Shown here one piece after another: positions 9,054-19,144 of a stretch of DNA of 64,000 nucleotides. The notes beneath the pieces were generated by a model. The model was not told the DNA's origin. It saw only the letters and a list, made by a program, of their open reading frames with translations, and ran no database searches. The stretch comes from Psychrobacter urativorans (lineage in GTDB: Bacteria; Pseudomonadota; Gammaproteobacteria; Pseudomonadales; Moraxellaceae). Every line of letters starts with the position of its first letter. Position 1 is the first letter of the stretch. The translations under genes and the position numbers were made by a program. The DNA lies in contig NZ_CAJHBR010000005.1 of NCBI RefSeq assembly GCF_904846695.1, positions 102,990 through 166,989 on the forward strand. The letters are read 5' to 3'.

Positions 9054-10433
9054 ATGAGCGATTATCAAGTCAATAACCCAGCCACTGGTGAGCTTCAAGC
9101 CACCTATCCAGTCGCTAGTGATAAAGATATCCAGCAAGCTATCGAACATGCCGATACCGCTTATCAAGACTGGCGTCATGTGCCGCTTAGTGAGCGCAGT
9201 GCTTTATTACATAAGGTTGCTGACATTTATGTTGAGCGTCAAGATGAGCTTGCACGAATCGTTGCTACTGAAATGGGCAAACCAGTGGCACAAGCCAAAG
9301 GCGAAATCGGCCTAGTAGCAGAGATTTACCGCTATTATGCAGACAACGCAGAACAGCTATTAGCACCTAGCGAGATCGCAGTTGATGAAGGTACGGCTAA
9401 GGTAGAAAAATATCCCGTTGGTGCGCTGCTAGGCATTATGCCATGGAATTATCCACACTATCAGGTTGCTCGTTTTGTGGCGCCAAACGTTATGGCGGGT
9501 AATACCATTATCCTAAAGCATGCGCCGCAATGCCCTAATACTGCAGAAGTTATCGTTGAGATTCTCAAAGACGCCGGCCTACCTGATGGTGTTTACAACA
9601 ATATCTTTGCGACCAATGAGCAAGCCACCACCATTATTCAAGACAAAAGAGTGCAAGGCATCTCTCTCACCGGTTCTGAACGTGCTGGTGCAGCCGTTGC
9701 TAAAGAAGCAGGCAGCGCCCTCAAAAAAGTCGTATTAGAACTTGGTGGTTCTGATGCCTTTATTGTGACAGCGGACGCTGATATTGAGCAGGCGATACAA
9801 GGTGCAATCGTTGGACGCTTTGGTAATACTGGTCAAGCCTGTAATGCCGCTAAGCGCTTGATTGTCGTTGCCGACGTTTATGACGATTTCGTTAAAGGCT
9901 TTACTGCTGCAGTCAATGCCATGACCTTAGCTGATCCCTTAGATGAGCAAACCTTTATTGGTCCTATGTCATCAAAAGCTGCCGCTGATAACTTACAAAA
10001 GCAGCTGGACAGTGCTGTCAAAGCTGGAGCAACGGTATTGGTTGAGGGCGGCAAAATAACTGATAAGCTTGGCGCTTGGTTTAAGCCTGCCGTACTCACA
10101 GATGTCACTGATTCCATGGACGTTTACCGTGAGGAGTTGTTCGGCCCTGTGGCAGTGATTTATAAAGCTCAGGATATCGATGATGCTATTAAAATTGCAA
10201 ACGACGTACCCTTTGGCCTTGGCGCTTCGGTACAAACCCAAAGCCCAGAGCTAGCTGCACAGATTGCTGACAAGTTAGAAGTAGGCATGGTCACTATCAA
10301 TGCGCCTTCTGGTACTGAAGCCAGCACACCCTTTGGTGGGGTCAAGCGCTCAGGATTTGGTCGAGAGCTAGGTACCCTTGGTATTACTGAGTTTTTAAAT
10401 TACAAACTCATACGCAATAAAACCACAGCATAA
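9054..10433 (+). CDS. NAD-dependent succinate-semialdehyde dehydrogenase-like aldehyde dehydrogenase
   Basis: A 459-residue class of aldehyde dehydrogenase that oxidises succinate semialdehyde (or a similar omega-semialdehyde) to the acid. Seen: NAD-site PWNYPHYQ (130-137), general base Glu229 in LELGGSD and nucleophile Cys263 in GNTGQACNAAKR. It is shorter and more divergent than the GabD at 13715-15193, so the two are not recent duplicates. A strong ribosome site (CCAAGGAGATTTT) precedes the ATG. It stands alone with its own terminator, convergent with the permease gene. Substrate could equally be glutarate semialdehyde; sequence alone does not decide. Confidence 0.88.
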   Translation: MSDYQVNNPATGELQATYPVASDKDIQQAIEHADTAYQDWRHVPLSERSALLHKVADIYVERQDELARIVATEMGKPVAQAKGEIGLVAEIYRYYADNAEQLLAPSEIAVDEGTAKVEKYPVGALLGIMPWNYPHYQVARFVAPNVMAGNTIILKHAPQCPNTAEVIVEILKDAGLPDGVYNNIFATNEQATTIIQDKRVQGISLTGSERAGAAVAKEAGSALKKVVLELGGSDAFIVTADADIEQAIQGAIVGRFGNTGQACNAAKRLIVVADVYDDFVKGFTAAVNAMTLADPLDEQTFIGPMSSKAAADNLQKQLDSAVKAGATVLVEGGKITDKLGAWFKPAVLTDVTDSMDVYREELFGPVAVIYKAQDIDDAIKIANDVPFGLGASVQTQSPELAAQIADKLEVGMVTINAPSGTEASTPFGGVKRSGFGRELGTLGITEFLNYKLIRNKTTA

Positions 10434-10503
10434 ACCTGGGTCAATGCGAACCTCTGCTTATCTTGATAAGGTCACATTCTTTTAAGATAAGACAGATAAC
10501 ATA

Positions 10504-10542
10504 AAAAAAGCCTAGCGTATCGAATTGACGCTAGGCTTTTTT
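10504..10542. terminator. bidirectional terminator
   Basis: AAAAAAAGCCTAGCGT and ACGCTAGGCTTTTTT form a perfect stem around a nine-base loop, with A-run and T-run on either side. It lies between the convergent dehydrogenase and permease genes and can serve both. Confidence 0.9.
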
Positions 10543-10578
10543 AGTATTAAGTTATTGATAGCTGTTGATTAAATCTGC

Positions 10579-12021
10579 TTATTTTTTAGGCGGATTTTCC
10601 TTTAGCCATAATTGATTAACAATTTTTAATTCACGTAATTCCTCATTCATAATGGCTTCACTAATACCCGGATACTTGATTCTTGCATAGCTATATAAAA
10701 CGATACCTAGTACTGTCCAGCCTAAGAATATCCACCATTCAATGGCGATAAGCGCCGAGGGCATGCCTGGCATGTACAACATCAATAGACAAAGACCTAA
10801 AATAATAGTGATTACCCCTACTAACTTACCCGCTGGTATTCTAAAGGGACGGACCATATCAGGTTCACGGTAGCGCAATACTAAGAAGGAGATAGCGACA
10901 CAAGTATAAGCTATGACAATACCAAAGCCACCGGCATCGACGATCCACACTAGCATTTTACGACCGAACAAGGGCGCTAGCGTAGCCAAGCCACCTATCA
11001 ATAAAATAGCATTCATTGGGGTATTGTACTTTGGATGTAGCTTACCTAAAAATGCTGGCAGCATGTGTGCTTTTGACATCGCATAAAGCAAGCGGCTACC
11101 ACCAATTAAAAAGGCATTCCAACTAGATAGAATACCAAGTACCCCACCAATCACTAATAAAATCCCAGCCCATTTACCACTCCAAGCGTTGGTCATGGCA
11201 TCTGCAGTAGCCAAAGTAGAGTTTTCTGCTTGTATTAGCGGTAGCGTTGTACCGACGCTCCAAGCAACCGCAACGTACCATAGCACAGCGATAACTATTG
11301 AGATAATCAAAAACTTACCAATATTAGGTCGAGTTAGATCAATCTCTTCAGCGGCTTGTGGAATTACATCGAAGCCCACAAACATAAATGGCACCATGAC
11401 AATAACCGCCATTACCCCAGCAGCACCACCAATAAATGCAGGGGCTTGTACAGCCGTCGAGTTAGCAGGGTTATATAATATGGCACCAATAAATAGTAAA
11501 ATACCTACGAATAAAATACCTACTACTGCTGTTTTTTGGAACCAAGCACTCACTTCCATGCCGCGTATATTCAACCAAGTGACAATGACTGAGCCGAGCA
11601 TACCTACTGCCACCCAAGTGGCATAGACATCCCAACCAGCAATGGTCCATAGATAGCCTTGGTTATAATTAGGGATGAAGTATTCTACTACTGTCGGTAG
11701 CGCAACCGCCTCAAAGGCCACTACAGAGAAGTAACCGAACAGAATACTCCAAGAGCAAATAAAGGACACATTGACCCCTAAAGCTCGATGGGTATAAGTG
11801 TGCTCACCACCAGTAACTGGCATAGATGCGGCCAACTCAGCATACGTAACACCGATTAAGATCACCGCCATACCGCCTAATAAGAACGCTAACATCGCCC
11901 CCCAAGTTCCGGCGGCAATAATCCAACCCCCTGCTAGAACTACCCAGCCCCACCCAACCATAGCGCCAAAGGCTAAGGCAATAATATCGAACATCCCCAG
12001 CGATTTTTTAAATCCAGACAT
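10579..12021 (-). CDS. APC-superfamily amino-acid permease
   Basis: A 480-residue inner-membrane transporter with about twelve hydrophobic helices. The N-terminus (MFDIIALAFGAMVGWGWVV) has the glycine-rich unwound helix 1 of the APC fold, and PVTGGEHTYTHRALG near residue 68 is the conserved loop before helix 3. Substrate is not readable from sequence. It lies next to GabT- and GabD-type genes transcribed in the same direction, so uptake of GABA, 5-aminovalerate or a precursor amino acid is the best guess. Start: ATG with AAGGAGTAAGTTT upstream. Confidence 0.88.
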   Translation of the reverse strand: MSGFKKSLGMFDIIALAFGAMVGWGWVVLAGGWIIAAGTWGAMLAFLLGGMAVILIGVTYAELAASMPVTGGEHTYTHRALGVNVSFICSWSILFGYFSVVAFEAVALPTVVEYFIPNYNQGYLWTIAGWDVYATWVAVGMLGSVIVTWLNIRGMEVSAWFQKTAVVGILFVGILLFIGAILYNPANSTAVQAPAFIGGAAGVMAVIVMVPFMFVGFDVIPQAAEEIDLTRPNIGKFLIISIVIAVLWYVAVAWSVGTTLPLIQAENSTLATADAMTNAWSGKWAGILLVIGGVLGILSSWNAFLIGGSRLLYAMSKAHMLPAFLGKLHPKYNTPMNAILLIGGLATLAPLFGRKMLVWIVDAGGFGIVIAYTCVAISFLVLRYREPDMVRPFRIPAGKLVGVITIILGLCLLMLYMPGMPSALIAIEWWIFLGWTVLGIVLYSYARIKYPGISEAIMNEELRELKIVNQLWLKENPPKK

Positions 12022-12180
12022 AAACTTACTCCTTGTCTTGGTATCATCCTTAATAGATTCAGTCTGTAGCTATTTAAGACTTTATCGATTGAATCCAGTT
12101 ACTTCACAGCGATTATTAAATAATTTACGATCTTTTTAATTGCTTCAAACGATAGTGAAATAGCAATTCTACAAACAACA

Positions 12181-12207
12181 ACGGCGTCTTGTCGTGCAAG
12201 GCGCCGT
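12181..12207 (-). terminator. hairpin downstream of the aminotransferase gene
   Basis: ACGGCG/CGCCGT with an inner CTTG/CAAG pairing around TCGTG. On the minus strand it is followed by TTGTTGTTTG, a modest T-rich tail. It sits about 100 bases after the aminotransferase stop and before the permease gene, so it may limit read-through between them. Confidence 0.5.
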
Positions 12208-12306
12208 GGTTTAACTTAGATCACTATCTGATCTAAAATTCTACTTTGAGTTGCCTTGCTTAAGGTCTGACTTATTCAACCTCATCACTTATCAGCGATA
12301 AGTTTA

Positions 12307-13578
12307 TTAAGCAGTCAATAAAGTTTTGATGATATCAAGACCTTCTTGCAGTACTTCGTCTTCAACAGTTAACGGCACCATGACACGGATCGCATTGCCA
12401 TGCATACCGCACGATGCTAGTAACAAACCGTGCTCAAAAGCTTTGGCTTTTAGACTAGCAGTCGCAGCAGCATCTGGGTTACCCTCGCTATCGATTAATT
12501 CAAAAGCTAGCATCGCGCCTTTATGACGAATATGGCCAATTTTGCTCAGTTGCATATCACTTAAGAAGGCGGCAATCTTGTCACCAATCTCAATACTACG
12601 TGCCAGTAAGTTTTCCTCTTCGATCACTTCCATAACCGCTAAAGCCGCCACACAAGCTAAAGGGTTACCAGAATAAGTACCGCCTAGGCCACCTGTTTGC
12701 GGAGCATCCATAATATCCTTGCGACCAATGACAGCGGAGATCGGATAACCACCCGCTAAGCTTTTGGCACAAGTCATCAGATCAGGCTCAACACCTAATT
12801 GCTCAGTGGCAAATAAAGTACCGGTTCTAGCAAAACCACACTGCACTTCATCAAAAATCAACACAATGCCATGCTCATCACAAATAGCGCGCAAAGCTTT
12901 AGCAAATGAAGGAGTCACTTGATGGAAACCGCCCTCGCCTTGTACTGGCTCGATAATCATTGCGGCCACTTCACTTGGATCAATGGATGCCTGAAATATC
13001 ATCTCGATGCTATGTAGCGCTTGCGCCTCAGTTACGTTTTGCTCTTCACAAGGAAATAGCGCATGAAAAATAGATCCCGGCATAGGGCCAAAGTCTTTTT
13101 TGTACGGGATAACTTTACCAGTCAAGCCCATGCACATCAATGTACGACCATGCCAGCCACCGACGAAAGAGATAATGCCAGGACGACCTGTTTTAGCACG
13201 AGCAATCTTAATACAGTTTTCAACCGCCTCGGCGCCTGTGGTTAGGAACAAAGCTTTTTTATCACCGCTAATCGGCGCTTTTTCACAAAGTTTTTCCGCA
13301 AGCTCGACATAGCACTCATAGTTGATCATCTGTGCTGCGGTATGAGTAAATTTATCTAGCTGCTCATGAACACGCTGAGTGATTTTAGGATGGCTATGGC
13401 CAGTGTTAAGTACCGATATACCACCAACAAAGTCGATATAACGATTGCCTTCTACATCCCAAACTTCTGAGTTTTTGGCATGAGCGGCAAAGATCGGAAA
13501 AGCTACCCCAAGTCCAGTAGGTAGTACTGCTTTGCGGCGCTCAAGTAATGATTTATTGGTTGCTTTAGTAGTAGTCAT
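12307..13578 (-). CDS. gabT: 4-aminobutyrate (or 5-aminovalerate) aminotransferase
   Basis: A 423-residue class-III PLP aminotransferase. Seen: PLP-phosphate region TTGAEAVENC (113-122), GGWHGRT (140-146), PLP-ring Asp243 in FDEVQ and Schiff-base Lys272 in CAKSLAGGYP. GabT moves the amino group of GABA to 2-oxoglutarate, giving succinate semialdehyde; the near-identical DavT acts on 5-aminovalerate, giving glutarate semialdehyde. It is downstream of the GabD-type gene on the same strand. Because glutarate-degrading genes lie close by (16344-19003), the DavT role is as likely as GabT. Start ATG has AAGGACCTTCTT upstream. Confidence 0.93.
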   Translation of the reverse strand: MTTTKATNKSLLERRKAVLPTGLGVAFPIFAAHAKNSEVWDVEGNRYIDFVGGISVLNTGHSHPKITQRVHEQLDKFTHTAAQMINYECYVELAEKLCEKAPISGDKKALFLTTGAEAVENCIKIARAKTGRPGIISFVGGWHGRTLMCMGLTGKVIPYKKDFGPMPGSIFHALFPCEEQNVTEAQALHSIEMIFQASIDPSEVAAMIIEPVQGEGGFHQVTPSFAKALRAICDEHGIVLIFDEVQCGFARTGTLFATEQLGVEPDLMTCAKSLAGGYPISAVIGRKDIMDAPQTGGLGGTYSGNPLACVAALAVMEVIEEENLLARSIEIGDKIAAFLSDMQLSKIGHIRHKGAMLAFELIDSEGNPDAAATASLKAKAFEHGLLLASCGMHGNAIRVMVPLTVEDEVLQEGLDIIKTLLTA

Positions 13579-13682
13579 AAGAAGGTCCTTTTTCTATGTT
13601 TTTAATATAAGAGTTATAAAGTTAATGGCTATTTATTTTATACATTTTAAGATCTAAAGTAATACCTAGCGCTCAGCCGCCT

Positions 13683-13708
13683 AAAAAACTAACCGCTAAG
13701 CTGAGCGG
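13683..13708 (-). terminator. weak terminator/attenuator between gabD and gabT
   Basis: On the minus strand CCGCT-CAGCTT-AGCGG is followed by TTAGTTTTTT. A wider alternative pairing (CGCTCAGC with GCTGAGCG) overlaps it. It starts just after the gabD stop at 13715 and could lower transcription into gabT. Confidence 0.5.
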
Positions 13709-13714
13709 ATAAAA

Positions 13715-15193
13715 CTAGCTGATGTCTGAACACCAATATTTAGTCACAACATATTCTTCGATGCCATATTTTGAGCCTTCACGACCAAAGCCAGATTGCT
13801 TGACACCGCCAAATGGTGCGACTTCGGTAGAGATCATCCCAGTATTATGACCAACCATACCGTACTCTAAGCCTTCAGTAACACGCCAAGCACGAGCATA
13901 GTCGCTAGTATAAAAATAAGCGGCTAAACCATAAATCGTATCGTTGGCGGCATCGATAACTTCTTTTTCACTGGAGAAAATAAAGATAGAAGCGATAGGA
14001 CCAAATATCTCTTCACTAGCGATATCCATGTCAGCGCTGATATCGGTAATGACTGTCGGATTAAAGCTTAATTCCGACGCTGGATTCTTATCGCCACCCG
14101 TAACTAATTTTGCACCTTTATCTAAAGCATCCTTGAGTAATGCTTGCACCTTTTGTAGCGCTTTTTCATTGATTAAAGGCCCTACAGTCACCCCTTCGTC
14201 CAGACCATTACCAACTTTTAACTCGGCAACTTTTTTGACAAAGATAGCTAAAAACTCATCTTTAATAGTGTCTTGCACATAGACGCGGTTGGCACAGACA
14301 CAAGTCTGACCGGCATTGCGATACTTAGAAGCAATCAGGCCATCAGCGGCTTTTTCTAAATTAGCATCTTCGAAGACGATAAACGGGGCATTACCGCCAA
14401 GTTCTAACGACAGCTTTTTGATAGTAGGCGCGCACTGAGCCATCAAGGTACGACCGACTTCGGTTGATCCAGTAAAAGATAACTTATGAATACGAGCGTC
14501 GCCCGTTAGGATTTCACCGATGACTGAGGATTTGCCAGTAACCACTTGGATAACGCCGGCTGGAATGCCTGCTTGCTCAGCTAAAGCCACCATGGCTAGC
14601 GCTGAAAAAGGAGTTTCGGTAGCGGGCTTGATAATCATCGTACAACCCGCTGCAAGAGCAGGAGCCGCTTTGCGAGTGATCATCGCTGCTGGGAAGTTCC
14701 AAGGAGTAATCGCCGCACAAACACCAACCGGCTGCTTTAAGATGACATAGCGCAATTCTGCTTTGCTAGAGGGGATGACATCGCCATAAACCCGTTTGCC
14801 TTCTTCAGCGAACCAGCGAATAAAGCTGTTGGCATAGCCGATCTCACCACGAGATTCACCTATAGGTTTGCCTTGCTCAACCGTCATGATGATCGCTAGG
14901 TCCTCGCAATTCTCATCGATGAGATCAGCCCACTTCTGTAGTAACACTGAGCGCTCTTGTGCGGTTTTAGCTGCCCACATTACTTGTACGTCATGGGAGT
15001 AAGCCACAGCGTCATTGACGTCCTGTGCGGTCAGGCTTGGAATAGTACCAATAACATCGCCACTGAACGGATTGGTGACTTCAATAGTGGCATCGTCACT
15101 GGCCTTATGCCAACCATCTTTGATAAAGCATTGTTGCTTGAGTAAACTTGGGTTAGATAAATTCAAAGTTGTATTTTCTGATGTATTTGACAC
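13715..15193 (-). CDS. gabD: NADP-type succinate/glutarate-semialdehyde dehydrogenase
   Basis: A 492-residue aldehyde dehydrogenase matching the GabD/DavD group: PWNFPAAMITRK (164-175), general base Glu264 in LELGGNAP, nucleophile Cys298 with the adjacent Cys300 in GQTCVCANR, as in GabD enzymes. It oxidises the semialdehyde made by the aminotransferase encoded downstream. The first 20 residues are a poorly conserved Asn/Ser/Thr-rich extension. Promoter and operator probably lie in 15194-15473, shared with the divergent IclR gene. Whether succinate or glutarate semialdehyde is the main substrate is open. Confidence 0.93.
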   Translation of the reverse strand: MSNTSENTTLNLSNPSLLKQQCFIKDGWHKASDDATIEVTNPFSGDVIGTIPSLTAQDVNDAVAYSHDVQVMWAAKTAQERSVLLQKWADLIDENCEDLAIIMTVEQGKPIGESRGEIGYANSFIRWFAEEGKRVYGDVIPSSKAELRYVILKQPVGVCAAITPWNFPAAMITRKAAPALAAGCTMIIKPATETPFSALAMVALAEQAGIPAGVIQVVTGKSSVIGEILTGDARIHKLSFTGSTEVGRTLMAQCAPTIKKLSLELGGNAPFIVFEDANLEKAADGLIASKYRNAGQTCVCANRVYVQDTIKDEFLAIFVKKVAELKVGNGLDEGVTVGPLINEKALQKVQALLKDALDKGAKLVTGGDKNPASELSFNPTVITDISADMDIASEEIFGPIASIFIFSSEKEVIDAANDTIYGLAAYFYTSDYARAWRVTEGLEYGMVGHNTGMISTEVAPFGGVKQSGFGREGSKYGIEEYVVTKYWCSDIS

Positions 15194-15325
15194 CGAGACG
15201 CTCCTTGTCGTTAAGCCTAAAGGTAAAGCTTATTAATTTTATTATTAATTAACCTTTATAAAAATAAGTTATGATTTAATAAACTAGGGATAACTAGTAG
15301 CTTATTTATCATAATCGCTTTACAA

Positions 15326-15363
15326 TGTTCAGTATGCTGAACACCTGTTCTATATATGGAACA
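15326..15363. promoter_or_regulatory. two tandem IclR-type operator sites
   Basis: Two 18-bp sites of form TGTTC-N8-GAACA occur at 15326-15343 (TGTTCAGTATGCTGAACA, seven-base arms) and 15346-15363 (TGTTCTATATATGGAACA). Their starts are 20 bp apart, about two helical turns, so both face the same side of the DNA. They lie between gabD and the divergent IclR gene. TGTTC half-sites are known for Acinetobacter IclR members PobR and PcaU. Control of gabD and autoregulation by the adjacent regulator is inferred. Confidence 0.6.
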
Positions 15364-15473
15364 TCATTATAAGAACGATGGACATATATTTGCAACCCTT
15401 ATTATCAACTTTGTGCTAATTTATCGCTTAATTTTGATACCTTTTTAAATTCAATGACTATTGTAGGTTCCTT

Positions 15474-16238
15474 ATGAGCACCACTGCTGTTCCGGCCTTG
15501 GATAAAACCTTTCAGATTCTAGATTTAATTACCGATAGCACCCAACCTTTAACAGCGGCTCATATTGCAAAAGAGCTCGAATTGCCTCGCAGCTCAACTC
15601 ATAATATTTTGCAAAGCTTACTTACTAAACATGTCATCTATAAGGACATCGATAATCGCTTTTATTTAGGCTCTTACTTGATGTACTGGGCAGGCAAATA
15701 TGAGCAGCAACAAGGGGTTATCCAACTGTTCAAAGACCTTATTGTTCAGTACCCGATTCTTCTGCAACATACGGTCACCTTATCTAAACTGGATCTAGGT
15801 GAAGTGGTGTTTTTGGCCTGTCATGAAGCGCCCGCTCCGCTTGGCTTTACCTTTCGTGCTGGTGTGCGGGTACCAGCGGTATTCTCTGCTACTGGTAAAG
15901 CGATGCTGTCAACTCTACCGCTACAAACTATAGAGTCGCTATACGACGGCGTATTTCCTAAATCTCTGACCCCCAGCGGTGTCACTAATTTTGCTACTTT
16001 AGCCTCTGAGCTTACCGCTATTCACCAAAGCCGTATCTCACTCGATGATGGTCAGCTACGCGAGGGTATGTATTGCTTAGGTACTTATATTCGTAACGCA
16101 TCAGGTCATGCTATTGCCGGTATGGCGGTTAGTTTTTTGCAAGCTGAGTATGAGGCCAATCGTAGCGAAGTCAGCGCAGTACTTATCGAACTGGCTGAGC
16201 AAATAGAGCAGCGTTTGGGCTTCAACCCTACTCTTTAA
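15474..16238 (+). CDS. IclR-family transcriptional regulator (gab/dav cluster)
   Basis: A 254-residue regulator: N-terminal winged HTH (about residues 8-62, LTAAHIAKELELPRSSTHNI) and a C-terminal IclR ligand-binding domain including GKAMLSTLP near 141-149 and the late MAVSFL segment. It is divergent from gabD and separated by the tandem operators at 15326-15363. IclR members sense small acids and can repress or activate. The effector here is likely a pathway intermediate (semialdehyde, glutarate or the amino acid); this is inference from position. Confidence 0.88.
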   Translation: MSTTAVPALDKTFQILDLITDSTQPLTAAHIAKELELPRSSTHNILQSLLTKHVIYKDIDNRFYLGSYLMYWAGKYEQQQGVIQLFKDLIVQYPILLQHTVTLSKLDLGEVVFLACHEAPAPLGFTFRAGVRVPAVFSATGKAMLSTLPLQTIESLYDGVFPKSLTPSGVTNFATLASELTAIHQSRISLDDGQLREGMYCLGTYIRNASGHAIAGMAVSFLQAEYEANRSEVSAVLIELAEQIEQRLGFNPTL

Positions 16239-16343
16239 TCATAACCTGTATGCTAAGCTGACAAACCGCCTTTAAAACTTTGTTAAACCTTACATTTGAG
16301 GCTGTGTTCAACACAGCACTCAACACTAAGTGCAAAACCAAAT

Positions 16344-17561
16344 TTAAACAATACCATCGGCTTTAAGCTTAGCAATCATTTCACTATCATAACCAAGACT
16401 AGCAAGGGTGCTGTCAGTATGCTCGCTTAAGCGTGGAGGCGGCGATCGATAACTTACTGGCGACTCTGAGAGTTTAATAGGATTACCTAAGACTCTCACA
16501 GGGCTATTATGAGCCTTGAAATCAACCACCATTTCCCGAGCTTGCGCTTGCGGCATCGCTAAAGCCTCAGCGACATTATGAATCGCCCCAGCAGGCACTC
16601 CTGTCTCAGCCAATAGTCGCAGCCAATGCGTACGTGACTGCTGAGCAAATTTTTCGCTTAACCAAGCAGACAATATTTCACGGTTTGCTACTCGGGCAGG
16701 ATTAGTGGTAAAGCGAGGATCTTGATCCCAACCAACTTGTAACATAGCGCACAACTTAACGAACTGCTGATCGTTACCACAAGCTAAGATAAAGTGCTGA
16801 TCACCCTCAGCTTCGAACACTTGATAAGGGACGATATTGGGATGCTGATTACCCAATCTAGGGGGTACTTTATTTGAGGCTAGATGATTCATACCGACGT
16901 TGGCCAGCATCGCCAGCGCACTATCTAGAAGGGCCACATCGACATGCTGTCCGCGTCCACTACGCTGCCTAGCCAATAGCGCTGCTTGAATACCGATAGT
17001 CAGCTGCAAGCCGGCGAATAAATCTACTACTGCCACTCCTACTTTATGCGGCTCGCCAGCGCTCGGTCCAGTGATACTCATCAACCCTGATAGACCTTGG
17101 ATAATATAGTCATAACCTGGCAGCTTAGCATCAGGGCCAGTCTGACCAAAGCCCGTCAATGAGGCGTAGATTAAGCGTGGATTTGACGGTTTTAGACTGG
17201 CGTAATCTAGACCGTATTTCTTTAGACCGCCAACTTTGAAGTTCTCTACTAAAATGTCACTGTCGGCGATAAGCTGCTTAATAATAGCCTGCCCAGCTGG
17301 GGTCGTAATGTCGACGGTGAGTGATTTTTTATTGCGGTTGATAGTGGCATAATAAGCTGAGGTCTCATCACTAAAGGCTGGTGGTGCCCAGTGCCGAGTT
17401 TCATCACCAATACTTGGTCGCTCAACTTTTATGACTTCTGCCCCTAAATCTGCCAAAACTTGAGTACAAGATGGCCCCGCTAACACTCTTGATAGATCTA
17501 GTACTTTTATACCGTACAGAGCGCCTTTTGTTGCCTCATTATCATGGTCAGTAGTCATCAC
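16344..17561 (-). CDS. CaiB/BaiF family III CoA-transferase, probable succinyl-CoA:glutarate CoA-transferase
   Basis: A 405-residue family III CoA-transferase. Seen: KVLDLSRVLAGP (19-30), NRNKKSLTVDI (74-84), ASLTGFGQTGP and the family catalytic Asp region PGYDYIIQGLSG. These enzymes move CoA between carboxylic acids by an aspartyl-CoA intermediate. The substrate is inferred: a glutaryl-CoA dehydrogenase gene lies next to it, and pseudomonads pair these two genes for glutarate use. A terminator at 17682-17734 separates it from that gene, so it probably has its own promoter in 17562-17680. Confidence 0.87.
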   Translation of the reverse strand: MMTTDHDNEATKGALYGIKVLDLSRVLAGPSCTQVLADLGAEVIKVERPSIGDETRHWAPPAFSDETSAYYATINRNKKSLTVDITTPAGQAIIKQLIADSDILVENFKVGGLKKYGLDYASLKPSNPRLIYASLTGFGQTGPDAKLPGYDYIIQGLSGLMSITGPSAGEPHKVGVAVVDLFAGLQLTIGIQAALLARQRSGRGQHVDVALLDSALAMLANVGMNHLASNKVPPRLGNQHPNIVPYQVFEAEGDQHFILACGNDQQFVKLCAMLQVGWDQDPRFTTNPARVANREILSAWLSEKFAQQSRTHWLRLLAETGVPAGAIHNVAEALAMPQAQAREMVVDFKAHNSPVRVLGNPIKLSESPVSYRSPPPRLSEHTDSTLASLGYDSEMIAKLKADGIV

Positions 17562-17681
17562 AATCTCCTATGTTTTAATAGCTCCTTGCCTAAAACATTT
17601 ATTATTTTTGCTAAATAGCAGTTGTCGCCAATCACTAGCTGCTAATCACTAGCCATGAGCCATTGATTAGTTACTAACCTA

Positions 17682-17734
17682 TAAAAAACGTACGTTACTG
17701 CATGCTATATAAAAAGCTTAACAGTAGCGTACGT
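17682..17734 (-). terminator. terminator after gcdH
   Basis: ACGTACGTTACTG pairs with CAGTAGCGTACGT (one G-T) around a 21-base loop. On the minus strand a TTTTTT run follows. It is placed about 67 bases after the gcdH stop. Confidence 0.75.
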
Positions 17735-17800
17735 AGATTATAGGTACTTATATAAGCACTCTAATTTGCACAGGCTAAAGATATTAGTCAAATACTTAGG

Positions 17801-19003
17801 TTAGTAAAACGCTTGAATACCTGTCTGCGCCCGACCTAAGATGAGCGCATGGATATCATGAGTCCCTTCATAAGTATTTACCGCCTCTAAGTTCATGACA
17901 TGACGGATGATATGATACTCATCAGAGATACCGTTACCTCCATGCATATCACGAGCGACTCGCGCAATCTCCAGCGCTTTACCACAGTTATTGCGTTTAA
18001 TAAGCGATATCATCTCCGGCGCGGCGTTATGCTCATCCATCAAGCGACCGACTCGTAGAGCCGCTTGCAGACCAAGAGTAATCTCAGTTTGCATATTGGC
18101 AAGCTTAAGTTGTATCAGCTGAGTCGCTGCTAGCGGACGACCGAACTGCTTGCGATCTAAGGTGTATTGACGTGAGGCTTTCCAACAGAATTCAGCCGCC
18201 CCCATCGAGCCCCAAGCGATACCATAACGAGCTTTATTTAAGCAACCAAAAGGACCTTTGAGACCCCGTATATCTGGAAAGGCATTAGCTTCAGGGACGA
18301 ATACTTTGTCCATCACAATCTCACCAGTAACCGAAGCACGTAGCGAGAACTTACCTTCAATTTTGGGTGCCGATAAGCCTTTCATCCCTTTTTCTAATAT
18401 AAAGCCACGAATGATACCTTCGTCATCCTTAGCCCAGACGACAAAAACATCAGCGATAGGGCTGTTGGTAATCCACATCTTGCTACCAGTCATCTCATAA
18501 CCGCCGGCGACTTTGCGCGCGCGCGTCGACATAGAAGCAGGATCTGAGCCGGAGTCTGGTTCTGTTAAACCAAAACAGCCTACGTACTCACCAGAGGCCA
18601 GTTTAGGTAAGAACTTTTCTCTTTGTTCCTCAGTACCGTATTCATGGATAGGATGCATCACTAGACTTGACTGCACACTCATCGCTGAGCGATAGCCTGA
18701 ATCGACCGCTTCGATTTCTTTGGCCAGCAGACCGTAAGCGACACTAGATAGACCCGCACAGTCGTAACCTTCAATAGTCACGCCTAGCAGACCCATTTCA
18801 CCCATTTGACGCATAATATTGCGATCAAAATGCTCATTGCGATTGGCTGTAACGATATTTGGCATCAGCTCTTTTTGAAAAAACTGATGCGCTGTATCAG
18901 TAACCATGCGTTCTTCTTCAGTGAGCTGATCACGCAATAAAAAAGGATCTTCCCAATCAAAACTTGGGCTGCTATTGGTACGTAGGCTAGTAGGTTCTGT
19001 CAT
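17801..19003 (-). CDS. gcdH: glutaryl-CoA dehydrogenase
   Basis: An acyl-CoA dehydrogenase that oxidises and decarboxylates glutaryl-CoA to crotonyl-CoA, passing electrons to ETF. Seen: [12 protein letters not shown] (FAD/substrate site), [35 protein letters not shown] and the catalytic Glu region [18 protein letters not shown] chose the ATG at 19003 (400 residues): AGGAG lies six bases upstream and the length fits the family. A frame open to 19054 would add 17 residues with no good ribosome site. Divergent from an IclR regulator with a palindrome between them. Confidence 0.94.
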   Translation of the reverse strand: MTEPTSLRTNSSPSFDWEDPFLLRDQLTEEERMVTDTAHQFFQKELMPNIVTANRNEHFDRNIMRQMGEMGLLGVTIEGYDCAGLSSVAYGLLAKEIEAVDSGYRSAMSVQSSLVMHPIHEYGTEEQREKFLPKLASGEYVGCFGLTEPDSGSDPASMSTRARKVAGGYEMTGSKMWITNSPIADVFVVWAKDDEGIIRGFILEKGMKGLSAPKIEGKFSLRASVTGEIVMDKVFVPEANAFPDIRGLKGPFGCLNKARYGIAWGSMGAAEFCWKASRQYTLDRKQFGRPLAATQLIQLKLANMQTEITLGLQAALRVGRLMDEHNAAPEMISLIKRNNCGKALEIARVARDMHGGNGISDEYHIIRHVMNLEAVNTYEGTHDIHALILGRAQTGIQAFY

Positions 19004-19144
19004 GTCATGCTCCTGGTTTGCTCGATGTGCTGGTGTAAGGGTTTTAGTGTGCAACTGTCCGCTATGAGATTGTAACTAGTAGGCCTACAATCTTAAGCTG
19101 AAAATATCAAGAATAAGTGACTTGATTTATAAGTTCCACTGTGC

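Noticed and set aside
11189..11626. 145-codon plus-strand frame
   Set aside because: Antisense shadow of the permease gene; its Ala/Thr/Pro-rich composition is that of a mirrored membrane protein.
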